64,000 bases of DNA from Planctomycetota bacterium (GCA_023954375.1 JAMLIC010000036.1:27230-91229); one strand, 5' to 3'. Positions 23,432-32,737 are shown, numbered from the stretch's first letter. The notes: generated from the sequence alone by a model not told the origin. A program made the numbers and translations.

Positions 23432-24553
23432 TCAGCTCAGCTGGCTCGCAGGCTGGGCAGGTTCGGCCGGCGCGGCCGGCGTGGGCGCAGGAGGAGCCGG
23501 GGCAGGCGCGGGCGCCGGCGCCTCCAGCTCGGTCGGCTCGGTCGACGGGACCGCGTCGCGGCCGCCCGCAGGGCCGAAGAAGCGCAGCGGACGGGGGTCT
23601 ACCCCGGCCCGCAGGAGCAGGCGGGCCGCCCCCTCCGCGTGCCAGCCGCGGACCGAGCGGGCCCGCCCGAACGTCACCAGGCGGCCACGGTCGCCCCCCT
23701 GCGCGACGAAGTCGGCCCAGCTGACGTCGTCGCGCGAGAGCCAGGTCGCGAGCTGCGCCTCGGCCTCGTCGGGGACCCCGTCGCCCTGGCAGAGCACGAC
23801 CATGAGCCGGTCGATCGGCGAGCCGGCCGGGAAGCGGTCGAGCGCGTAGGGGGTGCCGGGCTCGGGCGCGCCGCGATGGAAGCTGGCGCAGGCGACCGGC
23901 ACGTAGGTGACGCCCAGCGCCTCCCCGCGCGGGATCACGACCACCGGCGCGCGCAGGAGGGCCAGGTCCTGCGGCGCGGGCCAGTGGCCGAACCGCCGCT
24001 CGGTCTCGGGCGACGTCCACCGCTCGCCGCCGCCGGCGAGGTCGCCGACCGGGACGCCGTAGGTCCCGGGCTCGAACACGACGGCCAGCGCCTCGCGCGG
24101 CGAGCCCAGGGCCGTGTCGGTGCGCACGCACGTGAGCTCGATCCCCAGGTCGCCGCCGACGAAGCGGCAGCTGACGACCACGCCGGGGTCGCTCCAGTCG
24201 ATCAGCCGCGGGTGCGCGGCGACGAGCGCGCGCGCCCGCTCGCGGTCGCCGCGGCGGAAGGCGGCGGCGACCTCGGCGGCCGCGGCCGCCACGGGCGCGT
24301 CCGCCGCCTCCGGCTCGATCACGGCCGGGCCGGCCTCCGGCGCCGCCGCCAGCGCGCGCTCGACCTCCTCGTCGCTCAGCCGGTGGTCGGGGGGCGCGTC
24401 GCGGCGGGCGGCGGCCTGGTGGCGGTGCTGGCGCCACGACCAGTCGTCGTAGACCGGCCCCCGGTCGTGGTACGACGACGTCCAGCCCCCGTTCGTGCCG
24501 CAGCCGGCGACCAGCGCGCCGACGATGCCGAGGCCGAGCCACCCTGACCGCAT
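23432..24553 (-). CDS. Large lipoprotein of unknown function
   Basis: This is a 373-residue lipoprotein precursor with lipobox V-A-G-C near residue 18 (LGLGIVGALVAGCGTNGG). The globular middle contains an ankyrin-like or Sel1-like phrase (AAAFRRGDRERARALVAAHPRLIDW) and a long region with no family match. The last 40 residues are a Pro/Ala low-complexity tail. The ATG at 24553 is chosen because the signal peptide begins there; the longer frame upstream has no coding look. A near-perfect 12-bp inverted repeat (24556-24567 with 24608-24620) lies in its leader. Confidence 0.75.
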   Translation of the reverse strand: MRSGWLGLGIVGALVAGCGTNGGWTSSYHDRGPVYDDWSWRQHRHQAAARRDAPPDHRLSDEEVERALAAAPEAGPAVIEPEAADAPVAAAAAEVAAAFRRGDRERARALVAAHPRLIDWSDPGVVVSCRFVGGDLGIELTCVRTDTALGSPREALAVVFEPGTYGVPVGDLAGGGERWTSPETERRFGHWPAPQDLALLRAPVVVIPRGEALGVTYVPVACASFHRGAPEPGTPYALDRFPAGSPIDRLMVVLCQGDGVPDEAEAQLATWLSRDDVSWADFVAQGGDRGRLVTFGRARSVRGWHAEGAARLLLRAGVDPRPLRFFGPAGGRDAVPSTEPTELEAPAPAPAPAPPAPTPAAPAEPAQPASQLS

Positions 24554-24655
24554 GAGACCCCCTCGCCGCGCCGGGACGGCGTGCCCTCGAGCCAGGGTGG
24601 TTCGCCGGGCGAGGGGGGTCAAGGGCACCTGGCGCAACCTGTTCGCGCGCAAAGA

Positions 24656-24741
24656 TCAACCACGGAGGACACGGAGGGCACGGAGAAGAAGATCCAGGAG
24701 GGCATGACTCTTCCTCCGTGTCCTCCGTGCCTCCGCGGTGA
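24656..24741. repeat. Imperfect inverted repeat of the CCACGGAGG type
   Basis: The left arm holds CCACGGAGGACACGGAGG (24660-24677). The right arm holds CCTCCGTGTCCTCCGTG (24713-24729) followed by CCTCCGCGG. Arms of about 30 bases with few mismatches surround a short loop. Each arm is itself a run of near-repeats of CACGGAGG. It lies between the end of the GH35 gene (24750) and the upstream end of the 23432-24553 lipoprotein gene. It has the look of a dispersed non-coding element, though no second copy is in the window. Confidence 0.65.
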
Positions 24742-24749
24742 GCCCTGGG

Positions 24750-27338
24750 CTACTCGATCACGAGGACCGCCGTGCCGTACGCCTCGAGCGGCACCGCCAG
24801 CCCGCGCGCGAGGTCGGCGCCGCTCACGCCGGTCGCCAGCGTGGCCCCGGTGAGCGCCTCCTCGACGCGGTAGGTGCCCGCCGGCGCGAGGCCCAGCGCG
24901 GCGAGGTCGTGCACGTCGACGGTGATCGTCGCCGACCGCGGCAGGCGGCCCTGGACGAACACGATCGCGCCCTTGCCGGGCACGACCCGCGCCCACGCCG
25001 TGCCGGCGACGCCGGCGACCGAGACGACCGGGCCCTGGGCCCCCGCCCGGGCCGCGACCCAGCGCACGAGGCCCCGCGCGACGAGCATCTCCGCCGTGCT
25101 CGTGTCGTAGTAGGCGGCGCTCGTGTAGCGCGCCGCCGGGTTGGTCGCGATCGCCACGACCTCGCCCGCTCCGCGCGGCGCCGTCCAGGCGGTCACGTGG
25201 CCGTCCTGCCCGAGCGGGAAGGTGCGGTCCCACGCGATCGGCGCGGCGCCGGGGCCGAGCCGGTACTGACCGATGAACGGGCCGACCGCCATGGGCCCCG
25301 CCGGGCCGCCCGGGACGCGGACGTTGATGTTCGCCTCGGCCAGCCAGGTGTTCTCCCACAGGCCGACCGGCGCGCCGTCGGAGAACAGCCCGCCCGCGAG
25401 CAGGCCCTCGGTCGTCGTGCCGCGCCGCCACGCCTCGTCGTGGCGGCCGAGGTGCATGAGGTTCACGAGGGTGCCGCCGCGGCGCACGTAGTCGTCGAGC
25501 GCGCGCGCGGCGTCCCCGTGGACGACGTCGGGGTTCGGGAAGACGACGAACGCGAAGCGGTCGAGGTCGCCCGGGGCCACGTCGCGCAGGTCGACGGCGA
25601 CGGGGTCGTGGCCCGAGTCGAGGAGGAGGCCGAACACCGCCGCCGCCTCGTCGACCTGCGCCCGGCCCGGGGGCCCGGCGACGCCGGCGGCCGGCGCGTC
25701 GAAGCGAGAGTCGACGACGACGGCCACGTCGCGCGCGGCGGGCTGGCTGTCGAGGATGGCGTCGCCGTGGGCGCGGATCGCGCGCCCCCAGCGGCGCAGG
25801 ACCTGCCAGCGCGCCTGCGGCCGGCCGTCGACGTCGAGGGCCGCGTTGCCGAAGTAGGGCGTGTTGTCGCGGTTCAGCCCGGCGCGCAGGACGTAGACCG
25901 CCGCGAGCACGCTGCCGCGGCCGATGTGCTGGAGCAGGATGTGGTCGGTCGACGAGGCGGGCACGGGCAAGGGCGTGTTCAGGAGCGGGATCGAGAACAG
26001 CCCGCCCTCGAGCTCCGCCGAGTAGCACTTGCCGGCGACGACCGGCGGCCCGCCGGCGAAGGCGTAGGCGTCGTTGCTCGTGGCGAAGCGGTCGGAGAAG
26101 AACGCCGTGAGGAACGGCATGTCGAGCGGTCGGTCGCCCGACGTCGGGAGCTGCTTCGGGTAGGCGTCGAGCATGGCCAGCCCGGCCGCGTTCTTGGCCC
26201 CCCCGTGCCACAGGGCGATGTTGCGCCCGAGGTGGTACATGGTGTGGGGCGAGTCGTTGGTGCAGAAGAGCACGTCCGGCTCGCGCACCCCCAGCCGCTC
26301 CCAGATCGCGCGCAGCGCCAGGTGGTACTCGACGATCCCCGCCTGCCCGGCGTCGAACCAGTCCTGGTGGCGGACGTTCTGCGCGGGCGGGTCGCTCCGG
26401 TCGGGCGCCCGGCGGGGCGGGTCGACCTGGTCGAAGTCGGCGTGGCTCGTCCCGTAGGCGGCGTTCAGCGCGGCGATCGTGCCGTAGCGGGCGCGCAGCC
26501 AGCGGCGGTACTGGGCCAGGCCGTGCGTCGAGTAGTCCGACGCGTAGCGGTCGGCGAAGTAGAAGTTCGTCTCGTTGTCCAGCTGGACCGAGAAGATGCA
26601 CGGCTCCTGGTGCACGAAGCGCTGGACGATCGGCGCCAGCCGCGCGAAGAAGCGCTCGCTCGCCTGCAGGAGCTCGGGCGCGAACAGGCTGGGCTGCCGG
26701 CCCTGGGCGCCGCCGAGCAGGTCGGTCGAGAAGTAGCCCCCGTCGGGCTTCCGGGCCAGGGCGCCCGGGTGCTTCTGCTTGAACCACTCGGGCACGGCGC
26801 CGAACGAGCCCAGGCCGTACGGCCACTCGGAGTTGATGAACGGCCCGGGCTTGAAGATCACCTTCATGCCGCGCCGGTGGCACATGGCCAGGAACGCCTC
26901 GAGGTCGTTCACGCCCGAGAAGTCGAAGCGCCCCTCCTGCGGCTCGTGCACGTCCCACGGCACGTAGGTCGTGACGAGGTTCATGTCGGCCGACGCGAGG
27001 AGGTCGAGCGTCTCCTCCCACATGCGGTGCGTCCGCGCGACGTCGCCCTGCGCGTCGCGGATCCGGTAGTACTGCACCTCGCCGCCGTAGAGGAGCGCCG
27101 TCTGCCCGTCGATCGACAGGCCGCGCGGCGTGATCGCCACGCGCGCCGGCGGCGGCGCCGGCGGCGTGACGCTCGCGGGCGCGCCGGCCGACGAGGTCAC
27201 CGGCGCGGCGACGCTGGCGCCGCCGCCGCCCGACGAGCTCCCGCCACCGCAGGCGGTCATCGCGAGGGTCACCGCGAGGATCGGGGCGAGCGTCGGGGCG
27301 AGGGTCGGGGCGAAGGTGATCGCGAGGCGCTGGCGCAT
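24750..27338 (-). CDS. GH35-type beta-galactosidase-like lipoprotein
   Basis: This is an 862-residue secreted glycoside hydrolase. The signal peptide contains PTLA repeats and ends in lipobox M-T-A-C (Cys30), followed by a Ser/Gly linker. The catalytic TIM barrel matches family 35: YGGEVQYYRI, NLVTTYVPWDVHEPQEG, DLEAFLAMCHRRGMKVIFKP and GPFINSEWPYG. The proton donor is likely Glu256 in V-Q-L-D-N-E; a later E-L-E-G-G may hold the nucleophile. The C-terminal half includes a flavodoxin-like segment (FAFVVFPNPDVV) and beta-sandwich parts. It should release terminal beta-galactose or a related sugar outside the cell. The ATG has GGAGGG upstream. Substrate unknown. Confidence 0.88.
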   Translation of the reverse strand: MRQRLAITFAPTLAPTLAPILAVTLAMTACGGGSSSGGGGASVAAPVTSSAGAPASVTPPAPPPARVAITPRGLSIDGQTALLYGGEVQYYRIRDAQGDVARTHRMWEETLDLLASADMNLVTTYVPWDVHEPQEGRFDFSGVNDLEAFLAMCHRRGMKVIFKPGPFINSEWPYGLGSFGAVPEWFKQKHPGALARKPDGGYFSTDLLGGAQGRQPSLFAPELLQASERFFARLAPIVQRFVHQEPCIFSVQLDNETNFYFADRYASDYSTHGLAQYRRWLRARYGTIAALNAAYGTSHADFDQVDPPRRAPDRSDPPAQNVRHQDWFDAGQAGIVEYHLALRAIWERLGVREPDVLFCTNDSPHTMYHLGRNIALWHGGAKNAAGLAMLDAYPKQLPTSGDRPLDMPFLTAFFSDRFATSNDAYAFAGGPPVVAGKCYSAELEGGLFSIPLLNTPLPVPASSTDHILLQHIGRGSVLAAVYVLRAGLNRDNTPYFGNAALDVDGRPQARWQVLRRWGRAIRAHGDAILDSQPAARDVAVVVDSRFDAPAAGVAGPPGRAQVDEAAAVFGLLLDSGHDPVAVDLRDVAPGDLDRFAFVVFPNPDVVHGDAARALDDYVRRGGTLVNLMHLGRHDEAWRRGTTTEGLLAGGLFSDGAPVGLWENTWLAEANINVRVPGGPAGPMAVGPFIGQYRLGPGAAPIAWDRTFPLGQDGHVTAWTAPRGAGEVVAIATNPAARYTSAAYYDTSTAEMLVARGLVRWVAARAGAQGPVVSVAGVAGTAWARVVPGKGAIVFVQGRLPRSATITVDVHDLAALGLAPAGTYRVEEALTGATLATGVSGADLARGLAVPLEAYGTAVLVIE

Positions 27339-27517
27339 GGGCCCTCCGGCGGGCGCGTCGGTCGCAACCCGTGAGCCGACACAAGTTGCGGCGGCCGCAA
27401 CGAGGTCGAGGCGGAGGGTTTACCAAATCCGGGATCCGGAGTCTCGCGGACGAACAGGTCCATTGTCGGACAGGGGCTTGCGGCGACGCGTCCTCGCCGC
27501 CACGCTGGCGCTGGGCG

Positions 27518-29287
27518 CTACCAGGCCCCGCCCTGGAGCAGCGTCACGGCGTGCTCGACCCGCAGGCACGAACCGAGCGTCTCGGTGCCGCCGGCGACGC
27601 GCGTGCTGATCCCGACGACGCGCCCGCGCTTGTCGATCAGCGGGCCGCCGGAGTTGCCGCCGATCATGGCGGCCGAGACGAAGATCGTCTGCTCGACCTT
27701 GCGCACCTGCCCGGTCGCGGGCGAGGTCTCGGCCACGCCGGCCTCGAGGATCATGGGCCCGGCCGGGAAGCCGAGGACCATGACCTCGTCGAGCTTCTCC
27801 ACGGCGTCGCTGCTGCCGAACGTGACCGCCGGCACCGGCGCGGCGACGCGCGCGCGCAGGATCGCGAGGTCCTCGTTGCCCTGGTCGTCGTGGTAGCGGA
27901 GCGAGCGCGCACCCGCGCCGCCGAGCTGCACGGTCTCCCACTTGTCGGGGGCCGTGCGGACGACCTCGAGGGTGCCGGTCTGCGTCGAGTAGCCGGTCGA
28001 CAGGTCCATCTGCCGCTCGTTGCCCGCGCCGCGGAGGAAGCGCGTGCCGGCCACCCACACGTGGATCTGGTAGGAGCCCTCGATGACCTCGATCCCCTCG
28101 CTCGCCATGCGCTCCGCCATCTCGCGGAACTTCCACGGCTCGATCACGTGCTTGTTCGTGACGATGTGCCCGGCCGACGAGGCGAAGAAGCCCGTCCCGA
28201 AGCAGTTGAGCGGCACGGTCGTGCCGTCCCTGCGCCGGCCGGCGAGCTGCGTGGCGATGAACACGACCGACTGCGAGAGGCGGCGCTCGATCGCCTTCCA
28301 GTCGCCGGCCACCGGCGCGCCCTGCGGGACGGCCTGCTCGGGGCGGGGCCGCTCCTCGCGCGCGCTGAGCCGCTGGATCAGCTGCCGGGCCTGGTTCAGG
28401 TCGCGCTCGAGCGAGCTCACGCGCTCGCCCAGGCGCTGCGCCTCCTCCTCGGCGCGCCGGCGGGCGCGCTCGAGCTCGCCCTGCAGGCGCAGGGTCTCGG
28501 TCTCCGCCTCGGCGCGGCCGCGCCGCGCCCCGACCAGCTGCTCCTCGAACCCGGCGCGCGCGGTCTTCAGCTCCTCCTCCGCCTCGGCGCGCTTGTCGCG
28601 CTCCCTGGCGAACGACGCGTCCTGCTCGCGCATCTCCAGGTAGAGGATGCCGGCCGTGCCGGCCCCGGCGCAGGCGAGGACGCCCAGGCAGAGCGAGATC
28701 GCCAGCGGCCAGGGGGAGCCCTTCGGCCGCGGGGCCGCCGGCGGGAGGTCGGAGCGGGCCTCGAGCAGCGCCTCGTCGCGGTGCGCCGCGACGGCCGCCT
28801 CGGAGAAGCGCTGCGTGGGGCGGGGCGGCCGCGGGCCGGGGCCGACCGCGGCGTGCGGGCCGCTCGGCCGCGGCGGCAGCGCCGGGTGCGCCGCGCTGGG
28901 GGCGCGCGGCGGCGCGGCGGCGGCCGGCTCCGGCGCGGCGGCGGGCGCGGCGGGGCCGACGGCCGCGAAGCGCCCGCTGACCGGGGCCGACGAGAGGCGG
29001 AAGCGCAGGACGGGGCCCTTCTTGCCGAACTTGAGCACGTCGCCGTCGCGCAGGCGCGCGTTGTGGGCCCGCTCGTCGTTGACGTAGGTGCCGTTGGTGC
29101 TGCCGCGGTCGATCACCCAGAAGTCGCCGTCGCGGCGGCGGATCTCGGCGTGCTCCCAGCTGACGCCCATCTCGTCGAAGATCAGCTCGAAGTCGGCGCA
29201 GCGGCCGACGCGGACCACGTCCTGGTCGAAGTGGTCGACCTTCCCGGCGAGCTCACCCTGCAGGTAATCGATGAGGAACCCGGGCAT
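27518..29287 (-). CDS. Membrane FHA-domain protein with trypsin-like (S1C) protease domain
   Basis: This is a 589-residue protein. Residues 20-100 are an FHA domain with G-R (28-29), V-S-W-E-H and S-T-N-G-T-Y-V-N, the phosphothreonine-binding positions. A Pro/Ala linker, a membrane helix (about 193-216) and a coiled coil (about 222-325) follow. The C-terminal HtrA-like protease has an intact triad: His in T-N-K-H-V, Asp in N-E-D-L-A-I-L and Ser in G-G-N-S-G-G-P-L. The FHA domain is predicted cytoplasmic and the protease periplasmic, so it could couple kinase signalling to proteolysis. A TATACT box lies 11 bases before the ATG at 29287. Phospho-partners are unknown. Confidence 0.9.
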   Translation of the reverse strand: MPGFLIDYLQGELAGKVDHFDQDVVRVGRCADFELIFDEMGVSWEHAEIRRRDGDFWVIDRGSTNGTYVNDERAHNARLRDGDVLKFGKKGPVLRFRLSSAPVSGRFAAVGPAAPAAAPEPAAAAPPRAPSAAHPALPPRPSGPHAAVGPGPRPPRPTQRFSEAAVAAHRDEALLEARSDLPPAAPRPKGSPWPLAISLCLGVLACAGAGTAGILYLEMREQDASFARERDKRAEAEEELKTARAGFEEQLVGARRGRAEAETETLRLQGELERARRRAEEEAQRLGERVSSLERDLNQARQLIQRLSAREERPRPEQAVPQGAPVAGDWKAIERRLSQSVVFIATQLAGRRRDGTTVPLNCFGTGFFASSAGHIVTNKHVIEPWKFREMAERMASEGIEVIEGSYQIHVWVAGTRFLRGAGNERQMDLSTGYSTQTGTLEVVRTAPDKWETVQLGGAGARSLRYHDDQGNEDLAILRARVAAPVPAVTFGSSDAVEKLDEVMVLGFPAGPMILEAGVAETSPATGQVRKVEQTIFVSAAMIGGNSGGPLIDKRGRVVGISTRVAGGTETLGSCLRVEHAVTLLQGGAW

Positions 29288-29298
29288 GACGTCGCGGG

Positions 29299-29304
29299 AG
29301 TATA
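29299..29304 (-). promoter_or_regulatory. Candidate -10 box (TATACT) of the FHA-protease gene
   Basis: TATACT on the minus strand lies 11 bases before the ATG at 29287. It is the best -10 match in the window. No clear -35. Confidence 0.5.
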
Positions 29305-29342
29305 GCAGCGGCGCGGGGGGCGCGCCCGTCGGCCCCATTGGG

Positions 29343-29348
29343 TACCCT
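29343..29348 (+). promoter_or_regulatory. Candidate -10 box (TACCCT) of the UbiA gene
   Basis: TACCCT ends 11 bases before the GTG at 29360. It fits the TANNNT pattern but with a longer gap; weak on its own. Confidence 0.3.
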
Positions 29349-29359
29349 CGGCGGGCGAG

Positions 29360-30322
29360 GTGAGGACCGTGCTCCGCGACCTGCTCGTGCTCACGCGCGC
29401 GCCGCTGGCCCTGAGCGCCGCCGCGAACGTCGTCACCGGCGCGCTCGTCGTGCGCGACCCCGACCTCCCCTGGGGCGCCGAGGAGGCCGGCGCCCTGGCG
29501 CTCCTGGCCCTCGCCTCGTGCTGCGCCTACTGGGGCGGCATGGTCCTCAACGACCGCTTCGACCTCGAGCGCGACCGCGCGCTCTACCCCGACCGCCCGC
29601 TGCCGGCGGGGCGCGTCTCGCCCGCGGCGGCGACCGCGCTCGGCGCGGGCCTCCTCCTCGCGCTGCTCCTCCTGGCGACGCTGGCCGGCGCGGCGCTCGG
29701 CCCCGGGGCCGCCCCGCGCGGGGCCCTCGCGGCGGTGGTCCTCGCCGCGTGCATCCTCGCCTACGACGGCCTGCTCAAGCAGGAGCGCCTGCCCGGCGCG
29801 CTGGCCATGGGCGCCTGCCGGGCGGTCAACGGCCTCCTCGGCGCGGTGGTGCTGGTCGGCCTCGCGGACCCGCGCGGCCTCGGCCCGGCGCTCCTCTACG
29901 CGCTGCTCCTCGGCATGTACGTCGTCTACCTGACGGTGCTCTCCTTCTACGAGGAGGAGGACGCGCCGCCCGACGCCGTCGCCACGGGGTGCCTCGGGAC
30001 GACGCTGCCGCCGGCGCTCGTGGGGCTGGCGACGCTCGCCGGCCCGGTGCGGCTGCACCCGCTGGCGCTCGTGGCCGCGGTGCCGCTGGCGCTCGTGACG
30101 CTGGCGCAGGGCTTCGCCCTGATCGAGCAGGGCTCGAAGGCGCGGGGCGAGCGCACGACGCGCAACCTCCTGCGCGCGATCTACCTGCTCGACGTGGCCG
30201 TCCTCCTCGGCACGCGGCACTGGGTGGCGGCCGGGGTGGTCGCCGTGGCGGGCCTCGTGGCGGTGGCCGCCGCGAGGCTCCTGTTCGCGCCGCCCCCGGC
30301 GCCGCTCGCCGACGCGAGCTAG
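29360..30322 (+). CDS. UbiA-superfamily prenyltransferase
   Basis: This is a 320-residue polytopic membrane protein with about eight hydrophobic segments. The first Asp-rich motif is V-L-N-D-R-F-D-L-E-R-D, followed by A-L-Y-P-D-R-P-L-P-A-G-R-V; the second conserved loop is I-L-A-Y-D-G-L-L-K. These are the Mg-prenyl-diphosphate-binding sites of UbiA enzymes. The D-R-P-L-P-A-G-R-V-S form recalls the EboC-like branch rather than quinone-pathway UbiA or MenA, but the acceptor is unknown. The start is GTG at 29360; GTG at 29369 is also possible. Confidence 0.88.
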   Translation: MRTVLRDLLVLTRAPLALSAAANVVTGALVVRDPDLPWGAEEAGALALLALASCCAYWGGMVLNDRFDLERDRALYPDRPLPAGRVSPAAATALGAGLLLALLLLATLAGAALGPGAAPRGALAAVVLAACILAYDGLLKQERLPGALAMGACRAVNGLLGAVVLVGLADPRGLGPALLYALLLGMYVVYLTVLSFYEEEDAPPDAVATGCLGTTLPPALVGLATLAGPVRLHPLALVAAVPLALVTLAQGFALIEQGSKARGERTTRNLLRAIYLLDVAVLLGTRHWVAAGVVAVAGLVAVAAARLLFAPPPAPLADAS

Positions 30323-30364
30323 GATGGGGCCGCGCCGGCACCGGGGCGCGCAGGGGAGGGTCTC

Positions 30365-31357
30365 GTGGGCGACAACGGCGGCAACCGGCTGCCCGAGCCG
30401 GCGCCCGATCCGCTGCTGCCGGCGCGGCTGAGCGCCTTCGCCCCGCCCGACCTCGTGGCCGAGGGCAAGACGCGCGAGCGGCTGCGGGCGATGACCCCGA
30501 GCGCCCTGCGCACGCGGCGCGGGCGGATCGACAAGCGGCTCTACGAGCTGGGCCTGTCGGTCGGCGAGCCGGCGCTGAAGATCCCGTCGGTCCGCGGCAC
30601 CGGGCTGATCGACCTCGACCGGATCCTGCGCAAGCTCGACGCGCTCGACCGCGCGCGCGAGGAGGCGCAGCTCGAGCGCGAGGCGGTGCGGCCGGAGGGG
30701 TTGATCCAGGCGCTGGCGCAGGACCTCGACTGGCTGTCGGAGGCGTTCACGGCGCGCGAGATCCGCACGCGGCGCAACCTGCTCGTGTCGGAGCTGGGGC
30801 TGGCCCTGTGCGCCGCCCACCAGCGCGTGCTCGAGGAGTACGCCCCGCACGTGCGCCGGCTGCTCGAGGAGCACGTCGACACGGCGCGCAAGATCGACGA
30901 GATGTTCGTCCAGGCGAAGCTCCTCGACGAGGAGTTCGAGGCCCGCGCCCGCGCCGGCCAGGGTGACGGCGCGCCCAAGCAGATCGAGCGGGTGCTCTCG
31001 CGCGCGCTCGACTCGGTCGACGACGTCTCGGCGAAGGTCGGCGACGCGCTGGTCGACTTCGGCAAGACGGCCGCGAAGAGCGCCGTCGTGGGCGGCGGGC
31101 AGGCCGCGTGGGCCCTGGCGCGCGGCGCGGCGAAGGGCGCCTGGTCGCTCGGGACGCGCGGCCCGCGGCGTGACGACGACGACGACCTCGACGCGCCGCC
31201 CGCGCCGCTCGTACGCCCGGCGCTGCCGGTGGGCGGCGGCCCGCCGCCGGCGGAGATCCCCGAGCTGATCCGCAAGCTCGCCAAGCTGCGGGCCGACGGG
31301 ATCCTCGACGACGACGAGTTCCGGCGGAAGAAGGCGGAGCTGCTGGCGCGGCTGTAG
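30365..31357 (+). CDS. SHOCT-domain protein with long helical region
   Basis: This is a 330-residue protein, mostly charged alpha-helix (LDRILRKLDALDRAREEAQL and HVRRLLEEHVDTARKIDEMF). A Gly/Ala stretch near residue 235-260 (AAKSAVVGGGQAAWALARGA) may be membrane-associated. An Asp-rich and Pro-rich linker follows. The last 33 residues (IPELIRKLAKLRADGILDDD, then EFRRKKAELL) are a classic SHOCT domain, usually an oligomerisation or membrane-tethering tail. The GTG start at 30365 follows GGGGAGGG. The UbiA stop lies 43 bases upstream, so the two may be co-transcribed. Cellular role unknown. Confidence 0.8.
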   Translation: MGDNGGNRLPEPAPDPLLPARLSAFAPPDLVAEGKTRERLRAMTPSALRTRRGRIDKRLYELGLSVGEPALKIPSVRGTGLIDLDRILRKLDALDRAREEAQLEREAVRPEGLIQALAQDLDWLSEAFTAREIRTRRNLLVSELGLALCAAHQRVLEEYAPHVRRLLEEHVDTARKIDEMFVQAKLLDEEFEARARAGQGDGAPKQIERVLSRALDSVDDVSAKVGDALVDFGKTAAKSAVVGGGQAAWALARGAAKGAWSLGTRGPRRDDDDDLDAPPAPLVRPALPVGGGPPPAEIPELIRKLAKLRADGILDDDEFRRKKAELLARL

Positions 31358-31363
31358 CGCCGC

Positions 31364-32257
31364 TCAGGGGCCGACCTCCCATATCTCGGCGCCGACGGGG
31401 ACGAGCGGCGGGGGCAGCAGGAGCCACAGGACGCGCTCCCTCGTCTCGGGGGCCGTTCGGTAGGGGTCGCGCGGGCCGGCGCGCGCGAAGCACCGCCGGG
31501 GCGGCGCGCCGGGCGCCCGCACCTCGACCGTGAGCTCGAGGTGACCCGGCAAGCCCACCTGCAAGAGGTCGAAGGCGGGCGCCACCTGCGTCCCAGGGCC
31601 GGACGCGAGCGCCTCCTCCACCATGAGGAGGTGCGCCGGCGGGGGCTCCGCCGGGACGACGTCCTGCAGCAGCCACGGGGCGAACCGCGCGCGGAGGGCC
31701 AGGAGCGGCTTGCCCCGCCCGAAAGCGCGGTTCGCCTGGTCGAGCGCCTCCTGGAGCCGGCCGCGCGCGACGCGCCGGCCGAAGGCGGCGAGCTGCAACG
31801 TCGCGCGCGCCAGGCGCTCGGCGGCCTCGACCCGCTTCCCGCCCGTGGAGGTGAAGACCACCCCGAGGAGCGCCTGAGCGTCCTCGAGGGCAGGGTGGCT
31901 TCCGCCGCCCCCGACCGCGAGCGCCTGCGCCCGCCGGAGCGCGTCGCGGGCGGCGGGCGGCGCGGGGACGACGTGCTTCAGGGCCGCCTCGGTGACGATC
32001 AGCGCGGCCCGCTGGCAGGCCGGGGTCCCGGCGGCGGCGACGAGGTCGGCCAGGGTCCTGGGCGACGCGTCGTGGCGCAGCGCCTCGACGCGGCTCGCGC
32101 GCAGCGCGGCCGGATGACCGAGGCCGGCCGCGACGCGGAGTCGCTCGTCCGGGAGCGCGCCCACCCGCACGCGCTCGCGCAGGAAGGCCGCCTCGTCGTC
32201 GACGTTCCCCGACTCGCGCCAGCGGCGCTCGACCTCCCGGAGCCTCGCGTCGGTCAC
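31364..32257 (-). CDS. Uncharacterised protein with N-terminal helical repeat segment
   Basis: This is a 297-residue protein. The N-terminus (VTDARLREVERRWRESG, then AAFLRERVRVGALPDERLRV) is a helical pattern seen at the start of many unstudied proteins of Planctomycetota and Myxococcota, where it precedes HEAT/TPR-like helices. The C-terminal half is beta-rich (HLELTVEVRAPGAPPRRCF, LWLLLPPPLVPVGAEIWEVG). No enzyme motif is seen. The GTG at 32257 is the start that fits this pattern; the frame stays open upstream through the repeats, but that part is not coding-like. The stop lies only 7 bases from the end of the SHOCT gene. Confidence 0.7.
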   Translation of the reverse strand: MTDARLREVERRWRESGNVDDEAAFLRERVRVGALPDERLRVAAGLGHPAALRASRVEALRHDASPRTLADLVAAAGTPACQRAALIVTEAALKHVVPAPPAARDALRRAQALAVGGGGSHPALEDAQALLGVVFTSTGGKRVEAAERLARATLQLAAFGRRVARGRLQEALDQANRAFGRGKPLLALRARFAPWLLQDVVPAEPPPAHLLMVEEALASGPGTQVAPAFDLLQVGLPGHLELTVEVRAPGAPPRRCFARAGPRDPYRTAPETRERVLWLLLPPPLVPVGAEIWEVGP

Positions 32258-32280
32258 CCACCACCACCCGCTCGGCGAGG

Positions 32281-32560
32281 GTGGCTCTCCCACCGCGCGC
32301 GGGCAAGGAGGCGACGCGCTCCCTCGACGGTTTCGTCGACGAGGGCGGGGCAGCTGGTTCCCGTGAGCAGGGTCGCGCGAGAGGACGGCGCCGGCGGTTC
32401 GTCGACGAAGGCAGGGGCAGGCTGGTTCCCGTGAGCAGGGTCGCGCGCAGGGCGGCGCCGGCGGTTCGTCGTCGACGAGGGCGGGGGCAGGCGGGTGCCC
32501 GTGAACACGAGGGGCGCTGTCCCACCACCCCAGCCGCAGCGTCGACGCGCCCGGGCGCGG
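32281..32560. repeat. Upstream repeat array, three units, inverted relative to the downstream array
   Basis: Three units with the core CGTGAGCAGGGTCGCGCG start near 32362 and 32430, with a degenerate third near 32500 (GTGAACACGAGG); spacing is 68 and 70 bases. The core is the reverse complement of the CGCGCGACCCTGCTCACG core of the 34041-35022 array. Each unit also has the palindromic centre TCGTCGACGA and a CCGGCGGTTCGTCG segment. No gene is visible in 32258-32737 other than this; after the repeats comes an AT-rich pocket (32600-32625) and the HNH leader. Confidence 0.8.
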
Positions 32561-32737
32561 TCGACGAGCCACCTGGCGAGCGGCGCGGCCGGCGAGCCAC
32601 ATAATAGACACATTTGAACCTCGCGATGTGACGCAAGGCGCGGTATCCTTGGGTGTTGGCGTGGCGCGCCGGGCCGATCTGCCGGAGCCGCCTCTCCCCT
32701 CCCCACGAACCACCACAACCAGCTCACAGGAGGCCCC

